A program made the translations under genes and the position numbers. Below, one piece after another: positions 7,548 through 15,259 of a stretch of 56,331 nucleotides of DNA. Numbering within the stretch: position 1 is the stretch's first letter; every line of letters starts with the position of its first letter. A model generated the notes under the pieces. It made no database searches. It was not told where the DNA came from and worked only from the letters and a program-made list of their open reading frames with translations. Source of the stretch: a virus; IMG/VR virus record IMGVR_UViG_3300030451_001708, positions 1 to 56,331 of that record. One strand, 5' to 3'.

Positions 7548-7885
7548 TAATATGTTTTTCCTCGATTAGGATCGTCCCTAACGTCAGCAATACGACCACC
7601 TTCTGAAAACTTAGCGGGGACAACTGATTTAGGATCAATTAGTCCTGTAGGAGGCACTTGTGGCAATTGAATGTCAGGAACAGGTTTTGGTTTTGGTTTT
7701 GGCTTTTTCTTAAGTCTATCCATGTCAAACTGCCTACTTCTATCTGTAGCACGAGGTTTTTCTTCTGGTCTTGGTTTTGGTTTTATTATATTTTTTTTCT
7801 TTGGCACTAACAGTTGATCGTCTGCTTCAGGGGGACTTACGTCAACAAACTTAAAACTTTTCTTTGGTGATGGAGGCATTGCCAT
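7547..7885 (-). CDS. Proline/lysine-rich small protein
   Basis: 112 residues from MAMPPSPKKSFKF; AGGAG lies six bases before the ATG at 7885. The middle is low-complexity, with KPKPRPEEKPRA and KKKPKPKPKPVPD, so it is probably extended. The C-terminus has KFSEGGRI, echoing the KNGG/KKGG motifs of other small head-region proteins here. Located between endolysin and the co-chaperonin group. No function can be assigned. Confidence 0.5.
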   Translation of the reverse strand: MAMPPSPKKSFKFVDVSPPEADDQLLVPKKKNIIKPKPRPEEKPRATDRSRQFDMDRLKKKPKPKPKPVPDIQLPQVPPTGLIDPKSVVPAKFSEGGRIADVRDDPNRGKTY

Positions 7886-7896
7886 GGTATTCTCCT

Positions 7897-8505
7897 TTAG
7901 TTTAACCACTTATAAATTTTATGAGTTTCTTTTTGACGATGTTTCAATCCGTTATACCCACCGTTTACTCTTTTGGTAATAGTCTTAATAACATCATCAT
8001 TAACACCTTCGTCACATATTTCCCACAGTTTGTTTCTGTGAAAGAACCAAATGGCACTTTCCATCGGATACTTAGACGCCATAAGATCTGGATCTTTCAT
8101 AACTTCAGGCATATCCATATCCGCTGCGAACTGAGAATAGTTATTTTTGCCCGTGCACTGAAGGAAACCACGCCCCCGCCACAGATATCCTTGTCCGTCA
8201 TTACCCATTCTACCGCCATACACTTTATCCGCCAGTGCTTGGGGATTACGTGCACAACTCTCAGCCTCACCTTCTGTTGGAAAATATTTACCAAACACTT
8301 TGAGAATGGCTTCTTTAGAATAGTTTAAGTTTTCCTCAACGTATTTAAACGTACCGCTTTCATGTACCAACTGACCAAGAAAATGTGCCCCACGCTCTGG
8401 ATTCAGAGCGTAGTGGTCACAGATCTTCTTTGCAGTGTTGGGGCCAAACGCACCATCTGGTGTGGCTCCTATCTTCTCTTGCAATGTCTTTAGTGCTTCA
8501 CTCAT
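7897..8505 (-). CDS. GH19-type endolysin
   Basis: 202 residues. The C-terminal three quarters look like glycoside hydrolase family 19 (chitinase-like lysozyme): the segment HFLGQLVHESGTFKY carries the likely catalytic Glu49, followed by YGGRMGND, GRGFLQCTGKNNYSQF and the C-terminal WFFHRNKLW and RVNGGYNGL motifs. The first 30 residues (LQEKIGATPDGAFGPNTAKK) resemble a short peptidoglycan-binding repeat. There is no signal peptide, so export would depend on the holin. It is the last gene of a tightly overlapping lysis cassette. Confidence 0.85.
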   Translation of the reverse strand: MSEALKTLQEKIGATPDGAFGPNTAKKICDHYALNPERGAHFLGQLVHESGTFKYVEENLNYSKEAILKVFGKYFPTEGEAESCARNPQALADKVYGGRMGNDGQGYLWRGRGFLQCTGKNNYSQFAADMDMPEVMKDPDLMASKYPMESAIWFFHRNKLWEICDEGVNDDVIKTITKRVNGGYNGLKHRQKETHKIYKWLN

Positions 8506-8627
8506 TACGTCTTACCTTTTAAAACCTTTTTTAGTTTTTTAGCTTGATTGGCATGAGTCTTTGAGGCTTTGCTCAAACCCTTAATAACTTTCTTTACGGT
8601 AGCTTTTTTTCTTTTACTTAATGTCAT
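8505..8627 (-). CDS. Very small basic protein in the lysis cassette
   Basis: A 40-codon ORF, MTLSKRKKATVKKVIKGLSK continuing to VLKGKT. Its ATG overlaps the upstream TGA as ATGA, and its stop overlaps the endolysin start as TAATG, which strongly argues that it is translated. Sixteen of 40 residues are basic. I recall similar tiny K-rich ORFs (KKVIKGLSKASKTHANQA style) in marine phages. Role unknown. Confidence 0.6.
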   Translation of the reverse strand: MTLSKRKKATVKKVIKGLSKASKTHANQAKKLKKVLKGKT

Positions 8628-8893
8628 TCTTGTACAACCTCTTTATTTCCACAGACACGTTCATACACCATATCATCCATATAAGCTTCTGCCCATTTAT
8701 TTTCCGTGAAGGTACAAAAAGCCCATAAATCATTAACATCAGCATTTAAAAGATCTATGATGTCTTGCTGCGCTGATACTTGACCTTGAAGGTGTTCGAT
8801 ATCATGAACGATGTTGCTGATATACCACACCAAACCAACTAATTGCACTGCCATAGCAAAAACCAAAGCTACTGGTATCTTTAAATCACCCAT
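8624..8893 (-). CDS. Single-TM coiled-coil protein (spanin-like or holin partner)
   Basis: 89 residues. Residues 6-27 (PVALVFAMAVQLVGLVWYIS) form one N-terminal membrane segment. The rest (VHDIEHLQGQVSAQQDIIDLL) is a likely coiled coil on the far side. This topology matches inner-membrane spanin subunits or holin accessory proteins, and its place between holin and endolysin fits. No lipoprotein partner was recognised, so the spanin label is tentative. Confidence 0.55.
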   Translation of the reverse strand: MGDLKIPVALVFAMAVQLVGLVWYISNIVHDIEHLQGQVSAQQDIIDLLNADVNDLWAFCTFTENKWAEAYMDDMVYERVCGNKEVVQE

Positions 8894-8895
8894 TG

Positions 8896-9276
8896 TTACC
8901 TCTTAAAAAACTTTTGTATTCCTCTAACACCAAACGATGCAGAGATTGCTATGCCCAAGCTGTAAAAATACCAGTCTGGTGCTTTTGAAAGCTGTTCAAA
9001 ACCACGATCAACCCAACCCTCTGCACCTGGAATCCAACATAAAATTAATGGAATACTTAAAATAATTACAAAATATTCGTCTTTCCAACTCGATTGAGAA
9101 CCCTGTGCCATAATGCGTTCCCAGTCAGCGACTGAAGTTTCTTTACTAAGCATGATCTTAGCTTTAGCTTCCGCCTCTGTAAGTTTTAATTTTGCACTGG
9201 CAGCTTGTGCCTGTGACTTTGCATCAAGCCAACTTCCCGCTAAGTTAGCTATCGGTCCTATTAATGATTGTAGCAT
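8896..9276 (-). CDS. Holin, 3-TM gene-transfer-agent type
   Basis: 126 residues. After an amphipathic N-terminal helix with KLKLTEAEAKAKIM comes SWKDEYFVIILSIPLILCWIP, then GFEQLSKAPDWYFYSLGIAI and SASFGVRGIQKF. This order (W-x-D-E-Y, a TM with C-x-I-P, PDWY, and a final SFG-x-R) matches the GTA_holin_3TM family as I know it. It would permeabilise the inner membrane to release the endolysin. Its start overlaps the upstream stop (TGATG). Confidence 0.75.
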   Translation of the reverse strand: MLQSLIGPIANLAGSWLDAKSQAQAASAKLKLTEAEAKAKIMLSKETSVADWERIMAQGSQSSWKDEYFVIILSIPLILCWIPGAEGWVDRGFEQLSKAPDWYFYSLGIAISASFGVRGIQKFFKR

Positions 9277-9623
9277 CAGTCTCCCTCCATCTGTATGCTA
9301 GATTTTTTATTTTCAGATTTTGCACTGTATGCATTGAACCCCATGAATGCAGCGACTACACCTGACGCAGCGATTACATATACACTTGCTATATCTGTTA
9401 TTAAACTTGCCGCTTTGTCAAATCCAAGTACTGAAGCAAGCAATATAATAAATGGATAGATCAACATTCCGGCTAGTGCAAAACCAGTAAACCGTCTTTC
9501 CGCGTTGCGCTTGAGATCTCGATCAACCATCTCAAGCCTGCGATCTTCTAAAGCAAGTCTGTTCCACTCTGCTTTTTCTATGACGCCATTGTTATTTAGA
9601 TCTGCTTTTTCAAACTCTGTCAT
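9276..9623 (-). CDS. EF-hand-like protein with two TM segments
   Basis: 115 residues. Residues 8-20 (DLNNNGVIEKAEW) fit an EF-hand calcium loop with D1, N3, N5, G6, I8 and E12. After a charged helix come two membrane segments, GFALAGMLIYPFIILLASVL and SVYVIAASGVVAAFMGF. It sits directly upstream of the holin and overlaps it by one base. A calcium-sensing holin modulator is an attractive guess, not established. Confidence 0.6.
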   Translation of the reverse strand: MTEFEKADLNNNGVIEKAEWNRLALEDRRLEMVDRDLKRNAERRFTGFALAGMLIYPFIILLASVLGFDKAASLITDIASVYVIAASGVVAAFMGFNAYSAKSENKKSSIQMEGD

Positions 9624-9736
9624 TTTAACAAAGACCTCGCATGTGCAATTGCCACTTTTTTATCTCGTGTCATTATAACAAGTTTCCCTTTTTTGTCATA
9701 CACAAAGTATTTTCCGCGACGCTCAATTAATATCAC
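9620..9736 (-). CDS. 38-codon small protein, GTG start
   Basis: The ORF reads VILIERRGKYFVYDKKGK to IAHARSLLK. Its GTG overlaps the upstream TGA as GTGA and its own TGA overlaps the next ATG as ATGA, the same linkage used throughout this cassette; an in-frame TAA lies just upstream. It looks like a two-strand hairpin plus helix. Function unknown. Support is from the overlap pattern and not from recognised homology. Confidence 0.5.
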   Translation of the reverse strand: MILIERRGKYFVYDKKGKLVIMTRDKKVAIAHARSLLK

Positions 9737-9894
9737 CGTTCTATTTTAATACATACCACTTTAGAGTTTTGATTAGTTACCAATACTTTAGCTTCTTTTT
9801 GTGCGACCTTACAGGCTTCTTCACTAGAGTAACTACCCACATGATAGTGATCAAAACTACCGCTGATTACTTGTAACCAAAGCAATATCCACAT
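9733..9894 (-). CDS. Small exported-looking protein
   Basis: 53 residues, MWILLWLQVISGSFDHYHVG, then YSSEEACKVAQKEA and SKVVCIKIER. The hydrophobic start (WILLWLQVISGS) resembles a short signal sequence, and two cysteines could form a disulfide outside the cytoplasm. The ATG overlaps the upstream stop (TAATG). The place in the lysis cassette suggests an envelope role; I recall very similar tiny proteins in marine phages. Confidence 0.6.
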   Translation of the reverse strand: MWILLWLQVISGSFDHYHVGSYSSEEACKVAQKEAKVLVTNQNSKVVCIKIER

Positions 9895-10370
9895 TACCAA
9901 CGCCCCTGCCATTTACCCCAAACGTAAAATGCAATGAATAATATGCCCCCACTTAGAGCAAATATTACCGCACCAATGGCAAAATTAATAAGACTATCTA
10001 TTTGAGCTTGCTTTCTATATAATTCATCTTTGCGTCTTTTACGCATCTGAGCCTCTATTGCCAGAACTTCATCCCAAGCAGACTTGCCATAGTGCCAAGT
10101 AATATGCTCTTTGATCTCTGCCCTCATATGCTCCATCTTTTTCTTATTAGCAAAGATTTCAAGAGCAGTTTCCTCGTCAGATCCTTTGAATGTTTGTTTC
10201 CACCACGGAGGATTCTTCTCTCGTTCTTCTAAATTACTAAAATCAGAAAAAGCTTTCCCCCATTGAGAAAGCTGTCCCGTCATTTCTTGTAAATCTTTTC
10301 CCGCCCCAATAGCACCTTTGAGTGCCTTAAAGGCTCCCGTCGCAAGGGCTACGCAGCTGACGGGGTCCAT
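9894..10370 (-). CDS. C-terminal-anchored membrane protein, unknown function
   Basis: 158 residues: an Ala/Gly-rich start (ALATGAFKALKGAIGAG), a charged helical middle with PPWWKQTF, and one C-terminal TM (LINFAIGAVIFALSGGILFI AFYVW). It directly follows the portal gene (no gap) and overlaps the next small gene. Similar proteins recur after portal genes in marine phages; role in lysis or virion unknown. Confidence 0.6.
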   Translation of the reverse strand: MDPVSCVALATGAFKALKGAIGAGKDLQEMTGQLSQWGKAFSDFSNLEEREKNPPWWKQTFKGSDEETALEIFANKKKMEHMRAEIKEHITWHYGKSAWDEVLAIEAQMRKRRKDELYRKQAQIDSLINFAIGAVIFALSGGILFIAFYVWGKWQGRW

Positions 10371-12845
10371 CTAAGCACCTCGTTGCATCTTCTGTCGTTG
10401 TACATCGATGCGCTCACGATTCACTGCGTTACGTTCGTCCGCAATTTCTTCTTGAGTTTCTAACCGAGCAGCGTCTGCTGCGGCTTGCTGTTGTAGTTTA
10501 GCCGCCTCTAATGAAAGCTTGTTCTGATCGTTCTGTACATCTGCCTGAAGCTCTGCTTGTTTCAAGCCAAGCTCTTGCATACGAAGTTGAACTAATGGAT
10601 CTGCCGCCGGATTTGGTGGTGGAGGTGTAATCATCTGAGCAACTTGTTGAACAATAGTTTGCTGTATTTGAGCTACAACTCGAGCCATGCCATTTGGATC
10701 TTGCATCTGCATTTCCAATTGTTGCATTTGCATCTGAGCTTCTTCAGGAAGTATACCTCCAGTTTGCACGAGAAGGTCCAGTTGTTGCATCTGTTGTTGT
10801 ATTTGCTGCATGGCTTGTTCTTGTGCCAACAGAGATATGTGTTCTTGCAAGTGACCGTATAGTGCACCCTGTGCTGGAGCGGATGCCATGATCAATGGTG
10901 TTTTTAAGAACGCCACATGCGCCATAATATGCGCGTTGTGATCCTGACCATCAAACGCTTGAATGGTTGTGCCTTTTATAACTAGAGCATTTTCCAAAGC
11001 CGGATCTGTTGGTTGCGGTTGTGGTTTCGGAGGCAACACCTCATCTATGTTTTGAATCTCCAAAGCTTGGTACATACGACGATACGCTGCGTGTAAGTTG
11101 TGCATCTGTGGATTAGATTGGGCAAGCTGTAGTTGACTTTGTGCTAAAGACACACGTTGTGCCATAGAAAAGATGTTTGGATCACTGACGGGCAGGATAT
11201 CGACCCGTCCGTCAAAGTCTGTAACCTTTATGGCAGAGTCTGCATTTGCCACTGGGTATGGGTATGCCTCTGGTAAATTTTCTGCAATGATCCGTGCCAG
11301 AATACGAAACTCGTTTTTCTGTGCGTAGTGTAGCCTTTTGTGAATCGCTGACATAACTTTCATGCCGCGCTCTAACATAGCCACTGTAGTCCCTACAGGC
11401 ATCTCCTGATTCATGTTACTTACAGCATTGTCCGCAACTGAAACAAATCTTCTTCCGCCCTCTACGAGTGCTCCCAAAAGCTGTGCGAGTGTGCCCGATG
11501 GTTCTTTGTACGGTAACGGAATAATTGAATCCCGTATGTTTCCTCCCGGTGCATCAATATCCCGCCACTCACCCGGCTGCAAAGGTTCATCATCGTTGCG
11601 AACCCTTACGCCTCTAGCCTTGAATCCTGCTGGGAGGTTTGCAAGAGTTCCTGCATCGATCAATTGTCGGAGGAGACTCGTTGCTGCACGACCAAGGCCA
11701 CCAATCATGTGGGTCAAACCAAAGCCATAGAAACCTAGACCTGGCATGAATTTGTAGTGAACAAAGTATTGAATCTTTTGTTTGAAAGGATCGCCCTCCA
11801 TATAGTTCCTACGAATAGCAAGAATCTTAGAACTATCCCGATCCAGTGTTACAATGTATGGTAGTTTAATCCCTGTTGGCTCTCCGCTTTCGTCAACGTC
11901 CTCAAAACCCTCAAGATCCAAATCAATGTGCATCTCTAGAATTGTTCTAACGTCATCTGTGTAAGACTTCGATGTGCCCTGTATTTCGTCAACTTTCTGA
12001 CGCACAGGGTTTTCCTCTTGATCTCCTGCGTTAGAAAGCTCCACATCCCTGTACATTCCCATGACTTGCTGCTTACGCAAATCGTTGTCTGACATCTTCA
12101 GAACATGCGTAATCCGTGGTGCGGTAGCCAAATCACTGGCAGAATACGGTACAACTACGTCTTGCGCTGGAACGAACTTAGCAACAGGTCTGTTGCGAAC
12201 GGAGTCATAGTATACTTTCTTAAAGGTAGAACCAGACAACGGTAGGTAAAACAGTAACTGATCCATGTCTGGATCAAACTCCTCCATCTCCTCCATGATT
12301 AAATAGTTCATATAATCCTTGACACGTTTGGCTTGTGCCTCGGTCTCTTGGTTCTGTATTCCTGCGATCCTCGTTTTTACAGGTCCACCCGCAGGTAATA
12401 GTTCCTTATATGCTTGCGCTTGGAACTGTGTGACACTCTCCGAAATCAACGGATGTGTTACACCACTAGCACCCTGAAAAGGTTCCGAACGCTCAATCGT
12501 CTTGACGCCCAATAGATCAAGACCCTTGGTGTAAGTTTCTTCCCACTCGTCTCTCGATTCATTGTCGTCTTCAAACGAGGCCAATAGATCACTGGCAATC
12601 TCACCCATGTCACTTTCGTTGAGAAACTCAGCAAGGTTGGCATCAAACGGAATCATCTGCTCTGCTACCTCGCCAACCAATGCTTCTGCTAAAGCTTGCA
12701 CAATCGCCCCGCCGTCACCGTCTGGTATGACTTCCGCTCCGTTCTCAAACATCTCTACTTGGGCTACGGGGACTTCAACCGACACTTCGTCAGCTACCAT
12801 GTCCTCGGCTCTGATTCCTGAATCTACTAGAGGTGGGATTGCCAT
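10371..12845 (-). CDS. Portal protein (P22-like family)
   Basis: 824 residues, long for a portal but usual for the P22-like family. The body includes TKGLDLLGVK, FQGASGVTHPLISESV, KEGLLPAGGPVK-like KELLPAGGPVKTRI, LPLSGSTFKKVYYD, and GFYGFGLTHMIGGLGRAAT. The last 200 residues are glutamine-rich long helices (EQAMQQIQQQMQQLDLL), expected for the barrel and crown. The ATG overlaps the terminase stop, so the two packaging proteins are coupled. Confidence 0.85.
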   Translation of the reverse strand: MAIPPLVDSGIRAEDMVADEVSVEVPVAQVEMFENGAEVIPDGDGGAIVQALAEALVGEVAEQMIPFDANLAEFLNESDMGEIASDLLASFEDDNESRDEWEETYTKGLDLLGVKTIERSEPFQGASGVTHPLISESVTQFQAQAYKELLPAGGPVKTRIAGIQNQETEAQAKRVKDYMNYLIMEEMEEFDPDMDQLLFYLPLSGSTFKKVYYDSVRNRPVAKFVPAQDVVVPYSASDLATAPRITHVLKMSDNDLRKQQVMGMYRDVELSNAGDQEENPVRQKVDEIQGTSKSYTDDVRTILEMHIDLDLEGFEDVDESGEPTGIKLPYIVTLDRDSSKILAIRRNYMEGDPFKQKIQYFVHYKFMPGLGFYGFGLTHMIGGLGRAATSLLRQLIDAGTLANLPAGFKARGVRVRNDDEPLQPGEWRDIDAPGGNIRDSIIPLPYKEPSGTLAQLLGALVEGGRRFVSVADNAVSNMNQEMPVGTTVAMLERGMKVMSAIHKRLHYAQKNEFRILARIIAENLPEAYPYPVANADSAIKVTDFDGRVDILPVSDPNIFSMAQRVSLAQSQLQLAQSNPQMHNLHAAYRRMYQALEIQNIDEVLPPKPQPQPTDPALENALVIKGTTIQAFDGQDHNAHIMAHVAFLKTPLIMASAPAQGALYGHLQEHISLLAQEQAMQQIQQQMQQLDLLVQTGGILPEEAQMQMQQLEMQMQDPNGMARVVAQIQQTIVQQVAQMITPPPPNPAADPLVQLRMQELGLKQAELQADVQNDQNKLSLEAAKLQQQAAADAARLETQEEIADERNAVNRERIDVQRQKMQRGA

Positions 12846-14308
12846 CAGTAATACTCCTTAATACGAGGAATCTCCATCTGTTCCTCGCGTTCATTTTGCA
12901 GAGATATAAAACCACCCTGCCTAAATCGCATCAATGCTAATGTCATACTATCACAAAAGTCATCATGATCGCCATTAGGAAATGAAACAACTTCTTCAAT
13001 AACTTCATCCGCAAACTTTTTGTCTACTGGTGCCCATACTACACCAGCTTCGAACAATGGCGCAACCATGTGCATACGAGTAATTTTATCTTTTCCTTTG
13101 CCTGGTGAAAACCCTAACGCCGGAATCCCACGTAACCGCAGCTCGTCAATCAGTGGCATACCCGTCGCTTTTGCCTCCACAAGCACCATGTCTGGCTCCC
13201 AATACTCGTGTTCGTCGTAGGCAACCTCCTTGAGTTCAGGAAAGTTCCACCTTCCGCGCCGTGCGTCCATTAATATAATCTGTTCAGGGCCACCTTCCTC
13301 TGGATAAAAGATGCCCCACGTTGTAATCGCGCTGTAATCCGCTGTTTCTTTCTTGGAAAACGCCGTGTCATACGCCTGAATGATGTAATTTACAGGCGGA
13401 ATCTTTTCTTTTTCCCATGGTTGCCACCATTCTCGCTTAACTATGGCAGATTCGGACGTTGTCGGCGTTTGTTGCCACTGTGCGTTCCATTTTCCTACAG
13501 GTAACGACGCTTTGATGGACAACAATGCGTCTTTTTCCCAAAATTCAGGCCACAATGGCTTGTCTGACGGCAGAATCGCAGGAAACTCTATCACTTCCCA
13601 CTGATCTGCCATGACATCGCTGCCCTGATTGTTGATCAAACGCCCTGTCAAGTCTTTTTTACCCCATCGAGTCATAACAATTATGATCGCACCACCTGGT
13701 TGAAGCCTCTGACGAGGTCCAGAAGTGTACCATTCGTATGCATGATCGAATGCAGTCTCGCTTAACGCATCTTGTTCCGAATGAGGGTCGTCAATAACGA
13801 ATAAATCCGCGCCACGACCCGTAACGGCTGCGCCCACACCCGCCGCGAAGTACTCGCCGCCTCTGCTTGTACCCCATTTACCTGCACCTTTGTTGTCTTC
13901 TTTGAGAACCGTGTCTGGAAATATCTCTTTATACGCCGGATCATCGATCAAATCCCTCACTTTCCTACCAAAACGCACCGCAAGTTCCGTGTTGTGCGTC
14001 GCTTGAATAATTTTTAACTTCGGATTGCGACCCAAAAACCACGCAGGCATCAAATAACTGGCAAATTCTGACTTAGAATGACGCGGTGGCATATTAATTA
14101 TAAGCCTCTTGAGTGTACCTTGTGCAACCTGCTCAAGTTTTTCCGCTATGATCCTATGATGATGCCCCTCAATGAAGTTTTCATAGACGTGATGCGCGAA
14201 CGGCATAAAATGTTCCTGCGCTTCCTCGCGCAGCTCAAGTTTTTTCTTGGCCTCCGTTAGTGCCAAGATTTCTTTTAACGCTTCCTCTGGTAGTGCTTGT
14301 AGATTCAT
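12845..14308 (-). CDS. terL: Terminase large subunit
   Basis: 487 residues. ATPase domain: a Walker A-like MPPRHSKSEF near residue 93, the coupling-type QATHNTELAVRFGRKV, and Walker B with catalytic acid in DLFVIDDPHSEQ. Nuclease domain: AYDTAFSKKETADYS, MVLVEAKATG and DDFCDSMTLALMRF supply the three acidic positions of the RNase H-like fold. It packages DNA through the portal encoded next door. The small subunit is not adjacent; a candidate is at 21383-21931. Confidence 0.9.
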   Translation of the reverse strand: MNLQALPEEALKEILALTEAKKKLELREEAQEHFMPFAHHVYENFIEGHHHRIIAEKLEQVAQGTLKRLIINMPPRHSKSEFASYLMPAWFLGRNPKLKIIQATHNTELAVRFGRKVRDLIDDPAYKEIFPDTVLKEDNKGAGKWGTSRGGEYFAAGVGAAVTGRGADLFVIDDPHSEQDALSETAFDHAYEWYTSGPRQRLQPGGAIIIVMTRWGKKDLTGRLINNQGSDVMADQWEVIEFPAILPSDKPLWPEFWEKDALLSIKASLPVGKWNAQWQQTPTTSESAIVKREWWQPWEKEKIPPVNYIIQAYDTAFSKKETADYSAITTWGIFYPEEGGPEQIILMDARRGRWNFPELKEVAYDEHEYWEPDMVLVEAKATGMPLIDELRLRGIPALGFSPGKGKDKITRMHMVAPLFEAGVVWAPVDKKFADEVIEEVVSFPNGDHDDFCDSMTLALMRFRQGGFISLQNEREEQMEIPRIKEYY

Positions 14309-14763
14309 ATGTCCTTCCGATAAAATCCACCCTGATACTCAAAGTCCATCCGCTCCATAAGCTTGCCAACTCTGTCAGATCTGTAATTAGAACCCAACGT
14401 CGTGAACACAATGCTCCCACCGTGCATCTTGACCCATGCCTCAAACTGTTTCAAGAGCCGAGGCCCAACCATCGTGTTCCGGCAGCTAGGGTCTACATAC
14501 CAAACGCAATCGTATCCCGCAACTTCCTCCGTGAAAAACGGCTGCTCCAAATACCCAAACAATATCCCAACAACCCTGCCGCCCTTCAACGCTATGTTCG
14601 CAAAGTAATTAGAATCTAACATACATCGCATCGCCTCAGATGCCGTCCGCTCTACACTAAACGGAATGTTTGAGAATGCCGTCTCCTCGTGCATCTTCTC
14701 TCCAAGCTCCACTATTCCCTTTAGATCTTGGGGCGCGGCCCTGCGATACTCGGTCTTAGACAA
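14305..14763 (-). CDS. GNAT-family N-acetyltransferase-like protein
   Basis: 152 residues. It opens with YRRAAPQDLKGIVELGEKMH, has the central strand IALKGGRVVGILFGYLE, then CVWYVDPSCRNTMVGPRLLK QFEAW, and ends near MDFEYQGGFYRKD. This follows the GNAT order, with the R/Q-x-x-G-x-G/A acetyl-CoA loop replaced here by CRNTMVGPRL. The substrate is unknown. GNAT genes beside terminase are common in marine phages. The ATGA overlap ties it to terL. Confidence 0.7.
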   Translation of the reverse strand: MSKTEYRRAAPQDLKGIVELGEKMHEETAFSNIPFSVERTASEAMRCMLDSNYFANIALKGGRVVGILFGYLEQPFFTEEVAGYDCVWYVDPSCRNTMVGPRLLKQFEAWVKMHGGSIVFTTLGSNYRSDRVGKLMERMDFEYQGGFYRKDI

Positions 14764-15247
14764 GAGGATATAACTGCCCTGGATTGCCCGTTTGCATCTG
14801 CATGTTCTGTCTTTGGATGTTCAACAGTTGATCCTGCGCTGTCGGTAAAGACATAATCCCTTGAGGTCTAGGCTGTCCACCACCATACATCCCCGCAGTT
14901 GGAGGCATCCCAGTCACCGCACCCGTCGCCATATCATAATTATCCAACGCACCAGGTACAGACAATACACCCTGCCCCTGCATCTGCTGACGATATTGCT
15001 CCGCCGCCTGCGGTCCCCGAGTCCGACGAATCGTGTCCATCGTCGCACGGTAATAATCATCCGTCCGATCCCGTAAACCCAAACCCATCAACAAACTGTT
15101 CATAAAACCTACGTCAGCATCACCGTCGTTAGCCTCGTTGTTGCTAGAACCACCCATGTTGGCACTCGAACCTTGACCCCCGGACCCTGAAAACAAGTTT
15201 CTAAAAAAATCAGCTATTGGGTTGGACTGTTGTTCTTCGTTTTCCAT
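14756..15247 (-). CDS. Low-complexity virion-region protein
   Basis: 163 residues rich in Gly, Ser, Asn, Gln and Met. The middle has a helical block (DDYYRATMDTIRRTRGPQAA EQYRQQM). AAGGA lies seven bases before the ATG. It overlaps the GNAT gene by eight bases. The composition resembles small internal virion proteins, but no motif is recognisable. Confidence 0.5.
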   Translation of the reverse strand: MENEEQQSNPIADFFRNLFSGSGGQGSSANMGGSSNNEANDGDADVGFMNSLLMGLGLRDRTDDYYRATMDTIRRTRGPQAAEQYRQQMQGQGVLSVPGALDNYDMATGAVTGMPPTAGMYGGGQPRPQGIMSLPTAQDQLLNIQRQNMQMQTGNPGQLYPLV

Positions 15248-15259
15248 TCTGTATCCTTT

